Positions 10,968 through 21,291 of a stretch of 64,000 bases of DNA are shown piece by piece (position 1 is the first letter of the stretch; each line of letters starts with the position of its first letter). The position numbers were made by a program, and so were the translations under genes. A model generated the notes under the pieces. That model did no database searches and had not been told where the DNA came from. It saw only the letters and a program-made list of their open reading frames with translations. The DNA is from Haberlea rhodopensis. Lineage: Eukaryota; Streptophyta; Magnoliopsida; Lamiales; Gesneriaceae. Location of the stretch: contig CAJQUN010000001.1 in NCBI GenBank assembly GCA_907163345.1, positions 6,820,001 through 6,884,000 of the forward strand, given 5' to 3'.

Positions 10968-11806
10968 TTTCTGCGAGAAACTTCCAAGTATGAGCTTCCA
11001 ACAACACCTAAACTCATATACAACCAAGATCAACCATCAAACACATCATTAAACCACAAAACAACATGAAAATACATCCCCCAAGCATAAACAACAAGAT
11101 GGACCAAGATCTACCCTTTTAACCCCAAAAACAAGCTACAAACTCAACCAAAACCCAACAAGACTCTACCATAATGAAAGCTTACCACTTGAGCTTCAAG
11201 TTTCTTGTAAGAAATCCCAAAATAACTCCTTTTCAAAGCCTTTACTTTTTCCTCCTCTTTCCAAAACGAAAATGAGAGATTTTTCTTTGCAAGAGAAGAG
11301 ATGGAGGGTGGTTTGACTTAAAGGTGATGGGAAGGGAAGGGATGTGATGTAAAGTGTAGTGGGATGAGAGGTGGGGGTTAATCCAAATGGTATGCTTATG
11401 GGTTATGGTTTAAATTTAACATGTAACCCAAAAAGTGAATATTATGTATAAAACATCCCAACATGATATTTTAAAAGCATTTTACCAAAATACACCCAAA
11501 ATCACCATTTACTACATGTTTCACCAAAAATTATAAACCAATACATTTAAACCATTATAACACCCAATTTCCCAACATGTATAACATGTGCCCTGAAATG
11601 CTCTACCTGGTCACGTCCACCATGTGACAAGCATTTCTCCAAGATAATTAGTCCCAATACATAATCTAATTATCACCTTAAGACACATAGACATAATTAA
11701 TGCCCAAATTGCAATTAATTATTTCGGGGATATCACAATACTCCCTACTTAAAAGATTTCGCCTTCGAAATCGCATGCACTTACCCTAATCGAAACTAAA
11801 TATAAA

Positions 11807-12331
11807 TCACATACCAGAGAATAGTTCCGGGTAGTGCTGCACCATATGCTGCTCCATCTCCCACGTGGCCTCCTCGACACCTCTGCGATCCCAATGTACC
11901 TTTACCATTGGTATCACTTTGTTCCGAAGCCTGCGATCAGCCCTATCCAGAATCCTGACTGGCCGTTCCTCATACGATATATCAGAATCTAACTGAACCT
12001 CAGAAGGCTGCAATACATGTGACGAATACGGCTCATACTTCCGTAGCATAGATACATGAAACACGTCGTGAATACCAGACAACGACGGTGGCAGTGCCAA
12101 ACGATAAGCCAAGGTACCGATGCGCTGTAAAATCTCATACGGTCCCACATACCTCGGAGACAATTTACCACGCATACCAAACCAAACTACACCCCTGAAA
12201 GGTGAAATCTTCAAAAAGACCTTGTCTCCTAATTGAAACTCCAACGGTCTCCGCCGTTTGTTCGCATAGGCTGCCTGCCTGTCCTGGGCTGCCTTCATTT
12301 TCTGACGGATAACCTTTATATTATCCTCCAT
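11807..12331 (-). CDS. Integrase C-terminus with chromodomain-like tail (fragment)
   Basis: 175 codons in a single frame, the last part of the polyprotein. The N-terminal half has the GPY/F-type segment of gypsy integrases (KLSPRYVGPYEILQRIG, then AYRLALPP, then DVFHVSMLRK). The final about 50 residues (PMVKVHWDRRGVEEATWEME) fit a chromodomain, which in chromoviruses directs insertion to chromatin marks. The ATG at 12331 is internal, because the frame upstream is broken near 12340-12385 by a stop and an indel relative to 12379-12801. The stop follows HYPELFSGM. Confidence 0.85.
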   Translation of the reverse strand: MEDNIKVIRQKMKAAQDRQAAYANKRRRPLEFQLGDKVFLKISPFRGVVWFGMRGKLSPRYVGPYEILQRIGTLAYRLALPPSLSGIHDVFHVSMLRKYEPYSSHVLQPSEVQLDSDISYEERPVRILDRADRRLRNKVIPMVKVHWDRRGVEEATWEMEQHMVQHYPELFSGM

Positions 12332-12378
12332 TTCCCGAATCAGTTTGGGTCCTCCTATGCTTTACTGGTCAAGTCATC

Positions 12379-12801
12379 CTAGTATAACGGCGACCTACAA
12401 CGCCTACCATACAAAGCCTCAAACAGAGCCATCTGAATACTCGCCTGATAGCTGTTGTTGTATGAAAATTCTACCAAGGGCAAGGAGTCTTGCCATGAGA
12501 CATCAAACTCCAATACACAAGCCCTCAACATGTCCTCGAGCGTTTGTATAGTACGCTCAGTCTGACCATCAGTCTGGGGGTGATATGCGGTGCTCAATCT
12601 CACCTCAGTACCCAATGCTGACTGAAGACCTCCCCAGAAATGATATGTGAACCGCGGATCTCTGTCAGACACAATAGACACCGGAATCCCATGCAATCTC
12701 ACTATATCCCTGACATACAATTGAGCCATCCTCAAGTATGTGTACGTCATACTGTAGGAATGAAGTGAGCTACATTTGTCAGTCTGTCGATGATCACCCA
12801 A
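12379..12801 (-). CDS. Integrase core, second part (frame-shifted fragment)
   Basis: 140 codons. From about residue 25 the frame shows the integrase core of gypsy elements: SIVSDRDPRF (second catalytic Asp) and YHPQTDGQTERTIQTLED (catalytic Glu), then GRRCRSPLY and a stop. The first about 25 residues read the wrong frame. The true continuation comes from 12747-13970, and the switch lies near 12750. Together the two frames would carry the D,D-35-E triad. As it stands the protein is split. Confidence 0.85.
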   Translation of the reverse strand: MGDHRQTDKCSSLHSYSMTYTYLRMAQLYVRDIVRLHGIPVSIVSDRDPRFTYHFWGGLQSALGTEVRLSTAYHPQTDGQTERTIQTLEDMLRACVLEFDVSWQDSLPLVEFSYNNSYQASIQMALFEALYGRRCRSPLY

Positions 12802-13970
12802 ATAGCATCACAACCCGAAGTAGTCCTCGGCAAGTGGGTCACAAAGTCCATAGATATGTGCTCCCACTTCCACTCCGGTATCTCTAAGCTCCTTAGCTCG
12901 CCACCGGGTCTCTGCCTCTCTGCCTTAACCTGCTGACATATCAAACACCTCTTGACAAATGAGATTACATCACGTTTCATCTGTTTCCACCAGAACTGAT
13001 CACACAAGTCCTTATACATCTTCCTCCCTCCTGGGTGGATGCTAAATCGACTACTATGAGCCCGTTCCAAGATTCCTCTACGCAACTCCGACGTACATGG
13101 AACTACCCATCGGTTACCGAGTCTCAAAGAACCATCTTCAGCCACTCTGAACTTTGATGACTGCCCCTGAAGTACCAATGATGACCATCTATGAATCTCA
13201 TCATCTGTCCCCTGAGCTCTCCTGATATGCTCATAGATATCTGGCTCAGCCAATAAGGTCGATACATGCACAGGCGATGTATCTACTTCGAAGTCATAGC
13301 CCAGATGGCAATATGAAGTCATCATAGCCGACAAATACATGACCTCCTCGGCAGTACTCTTCACCTTCCGACTCAAGGCGTCTGCTGTCAAGTACGCCTT
13401 CCCCGGATGGTACTCGATCTCACAGTCATAGTCCTTGAGTAGATCCATCCATCTCCTCTGACGCATATTCAACTCCGCCTGAGTGAACAAGAATTTCAGG
13501 CTCTTATGATCCGTATATATGGTAAAAGATGTACCATACAGATAGTGCCTCCAAATCTTCAGGGCAAAGATAATAGCAGCCAACTCCAAGTCGTGGACCG
13601 GGTATCTAGCCTCATGCGGCTTCAACTGTCTCGATGCATAAGCTACTACATGCTTATCTTGCATCAGTACACAACCCAAGCCCTGAAGTGATGCATCAGT
13701 ATATAGAACAAACCTCTTGTTCTCCGTGGGAATCACTAACACAGGAGCCGTGGTCAATCGATGCTTCAACTCTTGGAAGCTCTGTTCACAAGCCTCAGAC
13801 CAATAAAACGGTATTCCCTTCTGAGTCAACTGAGTCAAGGGTTTAGCAATCTTGGAAAATCCCTCGACGAAGCGTCGGTAATAACCAGCCAAACCAAGAA
13901 AACTTCGTATCTCGGGCACAGAAGTGGGTGCAGCCCACTCCATCACAGCCTCAATCTTCCTGGGGTCCAC
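12747..13970 (-). CDS. RNase H and integrase N-terminal part (fragment)
   Basis: About 407 codons in one frame. Order: end of RT connection (FLGLAGYYRRFVEGFS), RNase H (LYTDASLQGLG, TDHKSLKFLF, ADALSRK), the integrase HHCC zinc domain (HPGGRKMY, FWW, CLICQQVKAERQ) and the first catalytic Asp of integrase (ISMDFVTHLP). It ends with a stop just after HFIPTV because of a frameshift. Upstream an in-frame TGA near 13975 separates it from RT. It would cut the RNA strand and insert the cDNA. Confidence 0.9.
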   Translation of the reverse strand: MDPRKIEAVMEWAAPTSVPEIRSFLGLAGYYRRFVEGFSKIAKPLTQLTQKGIPFYWSEACEQSFQELKHRLTTAPVLVIPTENKRFVLYTDASLQGLGCVLMQDKHVVAYASRQLKPHEARYPVHDLELAAIIFALKIWRHYLYGTSFTIYTDHKSLKFLFTQAELNMRQRRWMDLLKDYDCEIEYHPGKAYLTADALSRKVKSTAEEVMYLSAMMTSYCHLGYDFEVDTSPVHVSTLLAEPDIYEHIRRAQGTDDEIHRWSSLVLQGQSSKFRVAEDGSLRLGNRWVVPCTSELRRGILERAHSSRFSIHPGGRKMYKDLCDQFWWKQMKRDVISFVKRCLICQQVKAERQRPGGELRSLEIPEWKWEHISMDFVTHLPRTTSGCDAIWVIIDRLTNVAHFIPTV

Positions 13971-14284
13971 TCAAATCCCACTGCTATAAATGACATGCCC
14001 CAGAAACACTACACTGCTCAACCAAAACTCACACTTGCTGAGCTTGGCATATAGTTGGTGATCTCTGAGGATCTGGAGCACCGTCCTCAAGTGTTCACAT
14101 GTTCTTCCTCGCTCCGGGAGTAGATGAGTATATCGTCAATAAACACAATGACGAACTGATCCAGATAGGGTTGGAACACCCGATTCATCAAGCTCATAAA
14201 GACAGCCGGGGCGTTCGTCACACCGAACGGCATCACTAAGAACTCGTAGTGCCCATACCGAGTCCTAAATGCTGTTTTCTGCAC
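13971..14284 (-). pseudogene. RT palm segment, separated by frameshifts
   Basis: The frame 14087-14284 encodes the middle of RT: FLVMPFGVTNAPAVF and VIVFIDDILIYS, which holds the two catalytic Asp residues. It is joined upstream to 14236-16335 only after a one-base shift near 14284. Downstream it runs into a stop at 14087 because one base is missing in what should be an EHV-HLRTVLQ segment. From there to 13971 the RT thumb-like sequence (QLYAKLSKCEFW, FLGHVI) is in another frame. Confidence 0.85.
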
Positions 14285-16335
14285 ATCTCCTCCCTGGCCC
14301 GTATCTGATGGTACCCGGATCTCAAATCAATCTTGCTATACAGCTTCGTGCCTTGCAACTGGTCAAATAGATCATCAATCCTTGGGAGAGGATACTTGTT
14401 CTTCACCGTAGCCTTATTCAGTTGCCGGTAATCGATGCATAAACGCATCAAACCATCCTTCTTTTTCACAAAAAGAACTGGTGCGCCCCAAGGCGATACG
14501 CTAGGGCGTATATATCCTTTATCAAGGAGCTCCTGTAACTGTTCTTTCAGTTCTCTTAGCTCTGCCGGTGCCATTTGATAAGGAGCATGAGAAATAGCGG
14601 ATGTCCCCGGTAATAATTCAATCCCAAACTCGACCTCTCTAGTCGGAGGAAATCCGGGAATCTCCTCCGGGAATACATCAGCAAACTCCGCTACCACGGG
14701 CACATCTTCTACCCTCAACTCTTTGCTCTTCCCCGACGTGTCCACGGCATACATAAGGTAGCCCGTGTGACCACGCTCTAATAATTGGGACATCTTGACT
14801 GCTGAAATCAACGGAATCTTCGCACGAGAACCGTTGCCATAGAAAATCCACTGAACTCCCAAACCAGATCTGAACCGTACTGTTTTCTGTTGACAATCCA
14901 CCACTGCCTGATATCTGTTCAGAATGTCGATGCCCACAATGCAGTCGAAATCTGACATACCCAAAACAACCAAATCTGCCTTTATCTCATTGCCCTCAAA
15001 ATAAATGAGGCAGTCCCTCAGAAACTGATCAGCAACAACTCTTTTTCCGGTGGGTGTCGAGACCAAAAGAGACGTGGGCAACGGAGACGTGCGCATATGA
15101 TGTCTCTCCACAAAGTCCGCAGACACAAAAGAGTGCGAAGTAACTGTGTCTATCAAAATAAAGGCGGAATATGTAAATAAAAGGCACGTACCCGCTATCA
15201 CCTCCTCTGGAGCTGCATCGGCCTGCTCCCTGGTCAATGCATATACCTGTCCCTGAGGTGGCCCCATCGCCTGTCCTCCTATCTGTCGAGGCACCATCGG
15301 CGGTCTCTGCTGTACCGTCCCTGTAGAAAACCTCCCTCTGCCTCCTCTGAGATCCACCTGACCATCACCACTCTGACATAACCGAGATATGTGGCCCATC
15401 TTGCGACATTTATAACAAGCAGTACAATCTCGCATGTGATGTAGTCCTCCACAAAAGTGACACTTCACCACTCCACTCCTACTCGCTTGAGTCTGCCCTC
15501 TGTTGCTAGGCGCACCACCCCTCCGGTTATCCATTCGTCTTCCACCAAACCGAGAAGATGAGGAAGAAGCCCCACGAGGTTTAAATGATTCTCCCCGTGG
15601 CCTCAGATTATTAGACATTGGCCTCGGCGGTGGAACTTGTGGGGGTGCAACATCCGGGTAAACACTGACTCCGATTTCTGCTAGCTTCGCTCTAGTGAGA
15701 GCATCATCAAAAGAAGTGGGGTTGTTGGAGATAACCCGATCAGAAAGTTCCGGTCGCAGCCCCTTTAGAAAGTGCCTCATCTTGGCATGCCCATTTGTTG
15801 CAATGTGGGGAACATACCTCAACAAGGACGAGTAATGCATGGCGTAGTCCGAGACTGACATGCTCCCCTGTTTCAAGCTCGTAAATTCATCCTCCTTTGT
15901 TTGCCTAGCCGCCGCAGAAAAGTATCGGTTTAGAAACCGAGTCCGAAATAAAGTCCAGTCAATCACCATACCTTGAGCTCTCAGCTCCATCACCGTCGTC
16001 TTCCACCACATAGAAGACTTCTTCGCCAGTTGGAACTCCGCCAACCTCAGCCATGCTGTCCTAGCACAAGGAGCGGACACAAATATTTGCTCTAATCTCT
16101 CGAGCCACTCCTCAGCTTCTTCTCCTGTCTCCGTCCCTTCAAACATGGGCGGGTGGAAAGTTAGGAACTGACTCAGACTAAGCTCCCCTGGTAAAAGCAA
16201 CTGAGCTACCGGCTCCACACCCACAGCAGGTGGAGGTAAAGGATTTGCCTGACCGACACTAGCATTAACACTGCCAATGTCACCCACCTCTTCGTTGAGA
16301 TTCTCCACATTCATAGCCGCCATGCTGTAATACAA
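14236..16335 (-). CDS. gag, protease and first part of RT (Tekay-like)
   Basis: About 700 codons. The likely start is the ATG at 16323 (MAAMNVEN), since the ATG at 16335 adds only MYYS. Order: retrotransposon gag core (residues about 75-235; WLERLEQIF, WTLFRTRFLNRYF), a Pro/Arg/Gly-rich linker, two zinc knuckles (CHFCGGLHHMRDC and CYKCRKMGHISRLC), an aspartic protease (residues about 385-500) and RT fingers (VLFVKKKDGLMRLCIDYRQL, SKIDLRSGYHQIR). The protease loop reads LIDTVTSHSF where D-S/T-G-A is expected, so the catalytic glycine is replaced. The frame is lost at residue about 680 by a one-base deletion. Confidence 0.9.
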   Translation of the reverse strand: MYYSMAAMNVENLNEEVGDIGSVNASVGQANPLPPPAVGVEPVAQLLLPGELSLSQFLTFHPPMFEGTETGEEAEEWLERLEQIFVSAPCARTAWLRLAEFQLAKKSSMWWKTTVMELRAQGMVIDWTLFRTRFLNRYFSAAARQTKEDEFTSLKQGSMSVSDYAMHYSSLLRYVPHIATNGHAKMRHFLKGLRPELSDRVISNNPTSFDDALTRAKLAEIGVSVYPDVAPPQVPPPRPMSNNLRPRGESFKPRGASSSSSRFGGRRMDNRRGGAPSNRGQTQASRSGVVKCHFCGGLHHMRDCTACYKCRKMGHISRLCQSGDGQVDLRGGRGRFSTGTVQQRPPMVPRQIGGQAMGPPQGQVYALTREQADAAPEEVIAGTCLLFTYSAFILIDTVTSHSFVSADFVERHHMRTSPLPTSLLVSTPTGKRVVADQFLRDCLIYFEGNEIKADLVVLGMSDFDCIVGIDILNRYQAVVDCQQKTVRFRSGLGVQWIFYGNGSRAKIPLISAVKMSQLLERGHTGYLMYAVDTSGKSKELRVEDVPVVAEFADVFPEEIPGFPPTREVEFGIELLPGTSAISHAPYQMAPAELRELKEQLQELLDKGYIRPSVSPWGAPVLFVKKKDGLMRLCIDYRQLNKATVKNKYPLPRIDDLFDQLQGTKLYSKIDLRSGYHQIRAREEMCRKQHLGLGMGTTSS

Positions 16336-16518
16336 GGGTTAACAACAATTCCAAACAATATACATGTTATGCCGTTAGATAACATAAACGATAATAAGCA
16401 TGTTAGTATAACAGTTTATACACCAATATGCGCCACATGCATAAACATGCTCAAATATAAACACTTAGCTAACCATGCTAAGGCTACCCTTCACTCATTC
16501 CCGGGTTCTCTAACCACT

Positions 16519-16530
16519 GCTCTGATACCA
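16519..16530 (-). other. Primer-binding site (tRNA-Met) of the Tekay-like element
   Basis: Minus strand reads TGGTATCAGAGC, four bases inside the 5' LTR end. Confidence 0.9.
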
Positions 16531-16534
16531 CTAA

Positions 16535-18647
16535 TGTAAGGACCCTAGTTCCTTAAGTGCGGATTAAAGGCGTAATAGAGTTAAACATGCATCTAATGAT
16601 ATAAAGTTCCGTATTGATGTCTTGAGTCGTTAAGGTTACAGGCCAAATTAAAATTTCCAAAAGGGATTAATTACATTCCCTATCAATGAATGCTAATCCT
16701 ATAGCTTTACACTACTCCTAGAGTAGAGACTATACAAAAGAATTAGGCCTGCTATGCCAAGAGCACTCCTCACTGGCTCACCGCATCAATCTGCCTTAGC
16801 CCATCCGCCCAAAAGTACCTACATGAACAACCCCAAACCATGAGCATGTATACAAATCATATTCACAATAATATGATCATAGTTCAATGCATAAACCATA
16901 AATGCAATTCACTTCCTGTATTCAACACATTTAAAAGCTCCCCTGGTTGTCCCTGTACCACAATAATAATCAATGGATTATAATACCGATATGTATGTCA
17001 TGACATGCACCGATTTCCATGTATACCGTATTCAATTCCCGAGTTTTATTATATCAGTGGCATAATACCCCTCGCGTTAACATGACAGCGGAAATACCCC
17101 TCGCTTAGACAATACTAGCGGCACTAATATCCCTCGCTATAAATATGACAGCGGTCGTGCTCTTCGATTCATATTAGCGGTAAATATTCTCTCATCGCTA
17201 CGGTATGACAGCGGCAAGTATTCACATCGCTACGCCACTGGCGGCAAGTATTCTCCATCACTGGAATATAAATCCCGACTCACAATCACATGCAACAATG
17301 CATCCAATATACATATGCAACCAAAATGCATGACCAAACCATGTATGCAATCCATGATGCATAAACAATACCACATATGCAACCACAATGCATAATCAAT
17401 TTCATGTGTGCAACCATAGTGCATAACCAATTTAAGCGTAATAAATACGTTTTACCGTCCGATGCCCGTACGTCTCACTACGTACCTTAGTTCCAAAAGT
17501 GGAGATATCGTGAAACTTTATCTCCTTCGATGTGTGGCTACCTGGGATGGTTCTACACAATCACATGAATCCATATTAGAAGCCAATAAATGAACCATTA
17601 CCAAAAACATCATCATTTAGAACAAAATGCCAAAATTCACATTTTATGCCTTGCGATCGATCGGTCCCCAAGCCCCGATCGATCGCTAAGTGAAGAAAAA
17701 TAGGCATCCAAGTACTGCCTCCACCGATCGATCGAAACATTTTATCGATCGATCGAGACGTCACACCGATCGATCGAAACAAATTACCGATCGATCGGTA
17801 AGCTCATTTCACGCCTTGTTCAGGCTCTGCCCCGCTCGATCGATCGGACCCTTATCTCGATCGATCGGGCAGCCCTGTTGCTGCGAGAAACTTCCAAGTA
17901 TGAGCTTCCAACAACACCTAAACTCATATACAACCAAGATCAACCATCAAACACATCATTAAACCACAAAACAACATGAAAATACATCCCCCAAGCATAA
18001 ACAACAAGATGGACCAAGATCTACCCTTTTAACCCCAAAAACAAGCTACAAACTCAACCAAAACCCAACAAGACTCTACCATAATGAAAGCTTACCACTT
18101 GAGCTTCAAGTTTCTTGTAAGAAATCCCAAAATAACTCCTTTTCAAAGCCTTTACTTTTTCCTCCTCTTTCCAAAACGAAAATGAGAGCTTTTTCTTTGC
18201 AAGAGAAGAGATGGAGGGTGGTTTGACTTAAAGGTGATGGGAAGGGAAGGGATGTGATGTAAAGTATAGTGGGATGAGAGGTGGGGGTTAATCCAAATGG
18301 TATGCTTATGGGTTATGGTTTAAATTTAACATGTAACCCAAAAAGTGAATATGATGTATAAAACATCCCAACATGATATTTTAAAAGCATTTTACCAAAA
18401 TACACCTAAAATCACCATTTACTACATGTTTCACCAAAAATTATAAACCAATACATTTAAACCATTATAACACCCAATTTCCCAACATGTATAACATATG
18501 CCCTGAAATGCTCTACCGGGCCACGTCCACCATGTGACAAGCATTTCTCCAAGATAATTAGTCCCAATACATAATATAATTATCACCTTAAGACACATAG
18601 ACATAATTAATGCCCAAATTACAATTAATTATTTCGGGGATATCACA
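16535..18647 (-). repeat. 5' LTR of the Tekay-like element
   Basis: 2113 bp, TG...CA ended. It is about 99% identical by eye to 9630-11737, with roughly 20 substitutions or short indels. It is followed by the right target duplicate caata (18648-18652). Confidence 0.95.
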
Positions 18648-18770
18648 CAATAACACTGATTTTAGATCATATGCCCAAGACTAGAATACAAATCCAAAAG
18701 ACTAGGCTATTAGTTATAAGAAAGTCAATTTTTTAAAGCAATCTACATTTTATTATATATATGAAGCCAA

Positions 18771-18871
18771 CCCTGACGTAAAACATCCTATCCCCCCATT
18801 TCTCTTTGCGCTCTTTTTCACCCTGACGTAAAACATCTTATCGCTCCATTTCTCTTTGCTCTCCTTTTCAC

Positions 18872-18873
<2 letters not shown>
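18771..18873 (+). repeat. 50-bp tandem duplication
   Basis: Two imperfect copies starting CCCTGACGTAAAACATC (18771 and 18821), each followed by a CCATTTCTCTTTGC block, directly before the TA microsatellite. Confidence 0.8.

Positions 18874-18874
<1 letters not shown>

Positions 18875-18942
<68 letters not shown>
18875..18942. repeat. TA microsatellite, 34 units
   Basis: Uninterrupted alternating TA for 68 bp. The length is likely to be uncertain in the assembly. Confidence 0.95.
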
Positions 18943-18946
<4 letters not shown>

Positions 18947-21223
18947 GAGCACAGTATTGGAAGTTGGAACATGAGGAACTTACTACATTAGAAAAAAGAA
19001 AAGAAAAGCAAATCTAATAAAATAGTTTATCTTTTTAAGCCAGAAAATACATTATATTAAGTAAACATGATTACATAAAGTATCCATCCAAAAGGACATA
19101 TGCCCCAACAGACTAAGCAAAACATCGACAGATTATTCAGCAACACAGAAAAAGTCGGTCCGAGTAGTAGAGTTGAAAGCATCATAATCACATAATCACA
19201 AATAAAGGGAAGCATGGACCACCCGAGCCCAATAAATCCCCTCAATCCAAGCAGACATCGAGGATCAGATCTGCCTTCGATAATAGCCGAAGATACACAG
19301 AGGATAAACAGGAAGCAAAACTGATCAAACACCAAACACACAGGTTCCGTGTCAGAAACCAGAAACTAAATTCCATCGACTAAACATCAACACTGCAAGG
19401 AGCACGAAATTTAGAGGACCTGCAATCCAAAACAAACAACCCCCCATAGGCTGCAACAATGGCACAAAACAACCCAACCCCCACCTACACCAAAATATGT
19501 AAACCAAGCAAAACCAACCAACCATACTTTAAAGATTAAAGTAAAGACTAGATAATGATATGATATATCCAAAACGGGAGAATACACGGGAACAAACACT
19601 CAAAATAAAATAGTTTCAATGTTGCACACTTGCGCGAAAAATTCTTGGGTGCACAACACCAACGTACAACATAATGTATGTATGTATATATATATATATA
19701 TATATATTTATATTTATTGGTATTTGGTGCATCGGATGTACCAAAAAAATTCCCCACTTAGCACTATTATTTGGACCCTTAGCAAAGTACACTTTCACCT
19801 TATCGCCACATTTACCCATCATGAACAGCGTCACACAGGGATACATGTTTTAGTTATGTAGAGTTAAAAAAGAATAGTACAAAGTTAACAGCGGCAATAA
19901 CAAAACCTTGTCTAACAACTGTGTCACTACATTAAAGCTTTAGATGAAATAATTTTGTATGTTATGAAATTAAATTATCAGGCGATGAATATTGCCATAA
20001 GGCCGACAGAGCGGGGCTGAGAAGAGCAATGCGATTGTTTCCTTCCGAAGGAATTCGATAAACCTCATATACGAAATATTAACAATACTAACTCGTTTAT
20101 CGAATTCGGTAACCGATTGAATTCACGTCGTTGTTTTGAAGCGAGTTGGTTACACGCAGCAGCGTCAAATACAATCACTTCCATAATCCAGGAGCCCTAA
20201 ATAAATAGTAATTTTGATTATAGGAACGACAACACTAGCGTTTCTAATTTTTAGGCAATTTTCTACACGAAAATGCACTATTTTCTTATGTTTTTCGTCA
20301 ACCTTTCCATATGGGAGAGAGATCATCTATATATGCTAAATGATGAAGGTAAAGGGGAGAGGTTAAGGAGAAGTTGGAGAATAAAACTACTACATCCATT
20401 TAAAAACTAGGATCAGGTCGTGTTAGCCCACATGAGTGACCTACCCGTTTTCTTTATTTTCTTCAACACCGTCAATTTAGAATTTTCATATTTTTTGAGT
20501 TGAAATTCAAAAGGAAAAAATTATAAAAATGAAAATTGCATGAATCAAGGAAAGAGGGAGCGATAGTATGTTTAGGACTTGATCATTTCAGATAACGTAT
20601 GCATACTGTTAGTGTAATTTGATGGTCCAGACAGGAGAGGGTTGCACAAACAAACGAGTTTGGCAAAATTCAGGGAGGGACCATTTGCTGCCACTCAACT
20701 CATCCTAACACCTTTATTATCACCAACAATCAATTCCCATTCTTTAATAAGTGGATACCCTTACCCGTCGATGGAACCAGCAACGGGATGGATAAGGATC
20801 GTTGTTTCTCGAATTTTAAATTTTTTTTCGTAAATGTTTATATTTTTGTTATAACGAAGGACAAACCCAGTTCATGAAACTCCCCGTCATCACTAAAAAA
20901 TTACTTTAAATTTTGTAGCGTTTGATTAATCAGTATTCGGATCCGCAGCACTTTGTATGGTCAAAAAATGAAGTAAAAAGCAAAAAGGGTCATCCTCCCA
21001 TGAAATGACTTGCATCAATCATTGCTCTTCATTATTTTTGTATGGAGCTAAACGATTTTTTTCTTGGGTAAAGTCATTATCAGAGCTCATCTTGAATTTG
21101 TTTATAGTCCTCACCTTTTGGTCTTGCATATAATTATTGATGCTAGTAAATGAGTTTTATTTGAGATTTATGTTGTGACGTACTATTTCAACTTTTTTTC
21201 CGAGCTAAATACTTTTCCACATA

Positions 21224-21291
21224 CGGCAGGACTCGAACTCGAGTCTTTTCAATATGGATGTGAACTCTTGCCAACTGAGCTACGCCCAGGA
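21224..21291 (-). ncRNA. tRNA-like sequence (tRNA relic or SINE head)
   Basis: On the minus strand it carries a good RNA polymerase III A box (TAGCTCAGTTGG) and, about 30 bases later, a near-consensus B box (AGTTCGAGTCC). The T-arm stem is only partly complementary and the acceptor stem does not close, so a working tRNA is unlikely. No poly-A tail or target duplication was found to prove a SINE. Confidence 0.4.

Larger units (their letters stand above)
9630..11737 (-). repeat. 3' LTR of the Tekay-like element
   Basis: 2108 bp. In minus orientation it starts TGTGATATCCCCG and ends CCTTACA. It is nearly identical to 16535-18647. It contains two tandem-repeat zones and a palindrome cluster, listed separately. 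Confidence 0.95.
9630..18647 (-). mobile_element. Full-length chromovirus (Ty3/gypsy, Tekay/Del-like)
   Basis: A complete 9018-bp element on the minus strand: 5' LTR (16535-18647), tRNA-Met primer site (16519-16530), gag-protease-RT-RNase H-integrase with a C-terminal chromodomain-like segment, polypurine tract (11738-11753) and 3' LTR (9630-11737). It is flanked by the perfect 5-bp target duplication caata (9625-9629 and 18648-18652). The chromodomain, the pol order RT-RH-INT and the 2.1-kb LTRs point to the Tekay/Del branch. The coding region has at least four frameshifts and two in-frame stops, so the copy is defective even though its LTRs differ at only about 20 positions counted by eye. 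Confidence 0.95.

Noticed and set aside
10783..11052. Plus-strand frame rich in DRS (also 17690-17962 and 1705-1917)
   Set aside because: Translation of CGATCGATCG repeats in LTRs, not a protein.
19057..19846. Several short minus-strand hydrophobic frames
   Set aside because: T-rich sequence and TA tracts give chance frames; no family or start context supports a gene.
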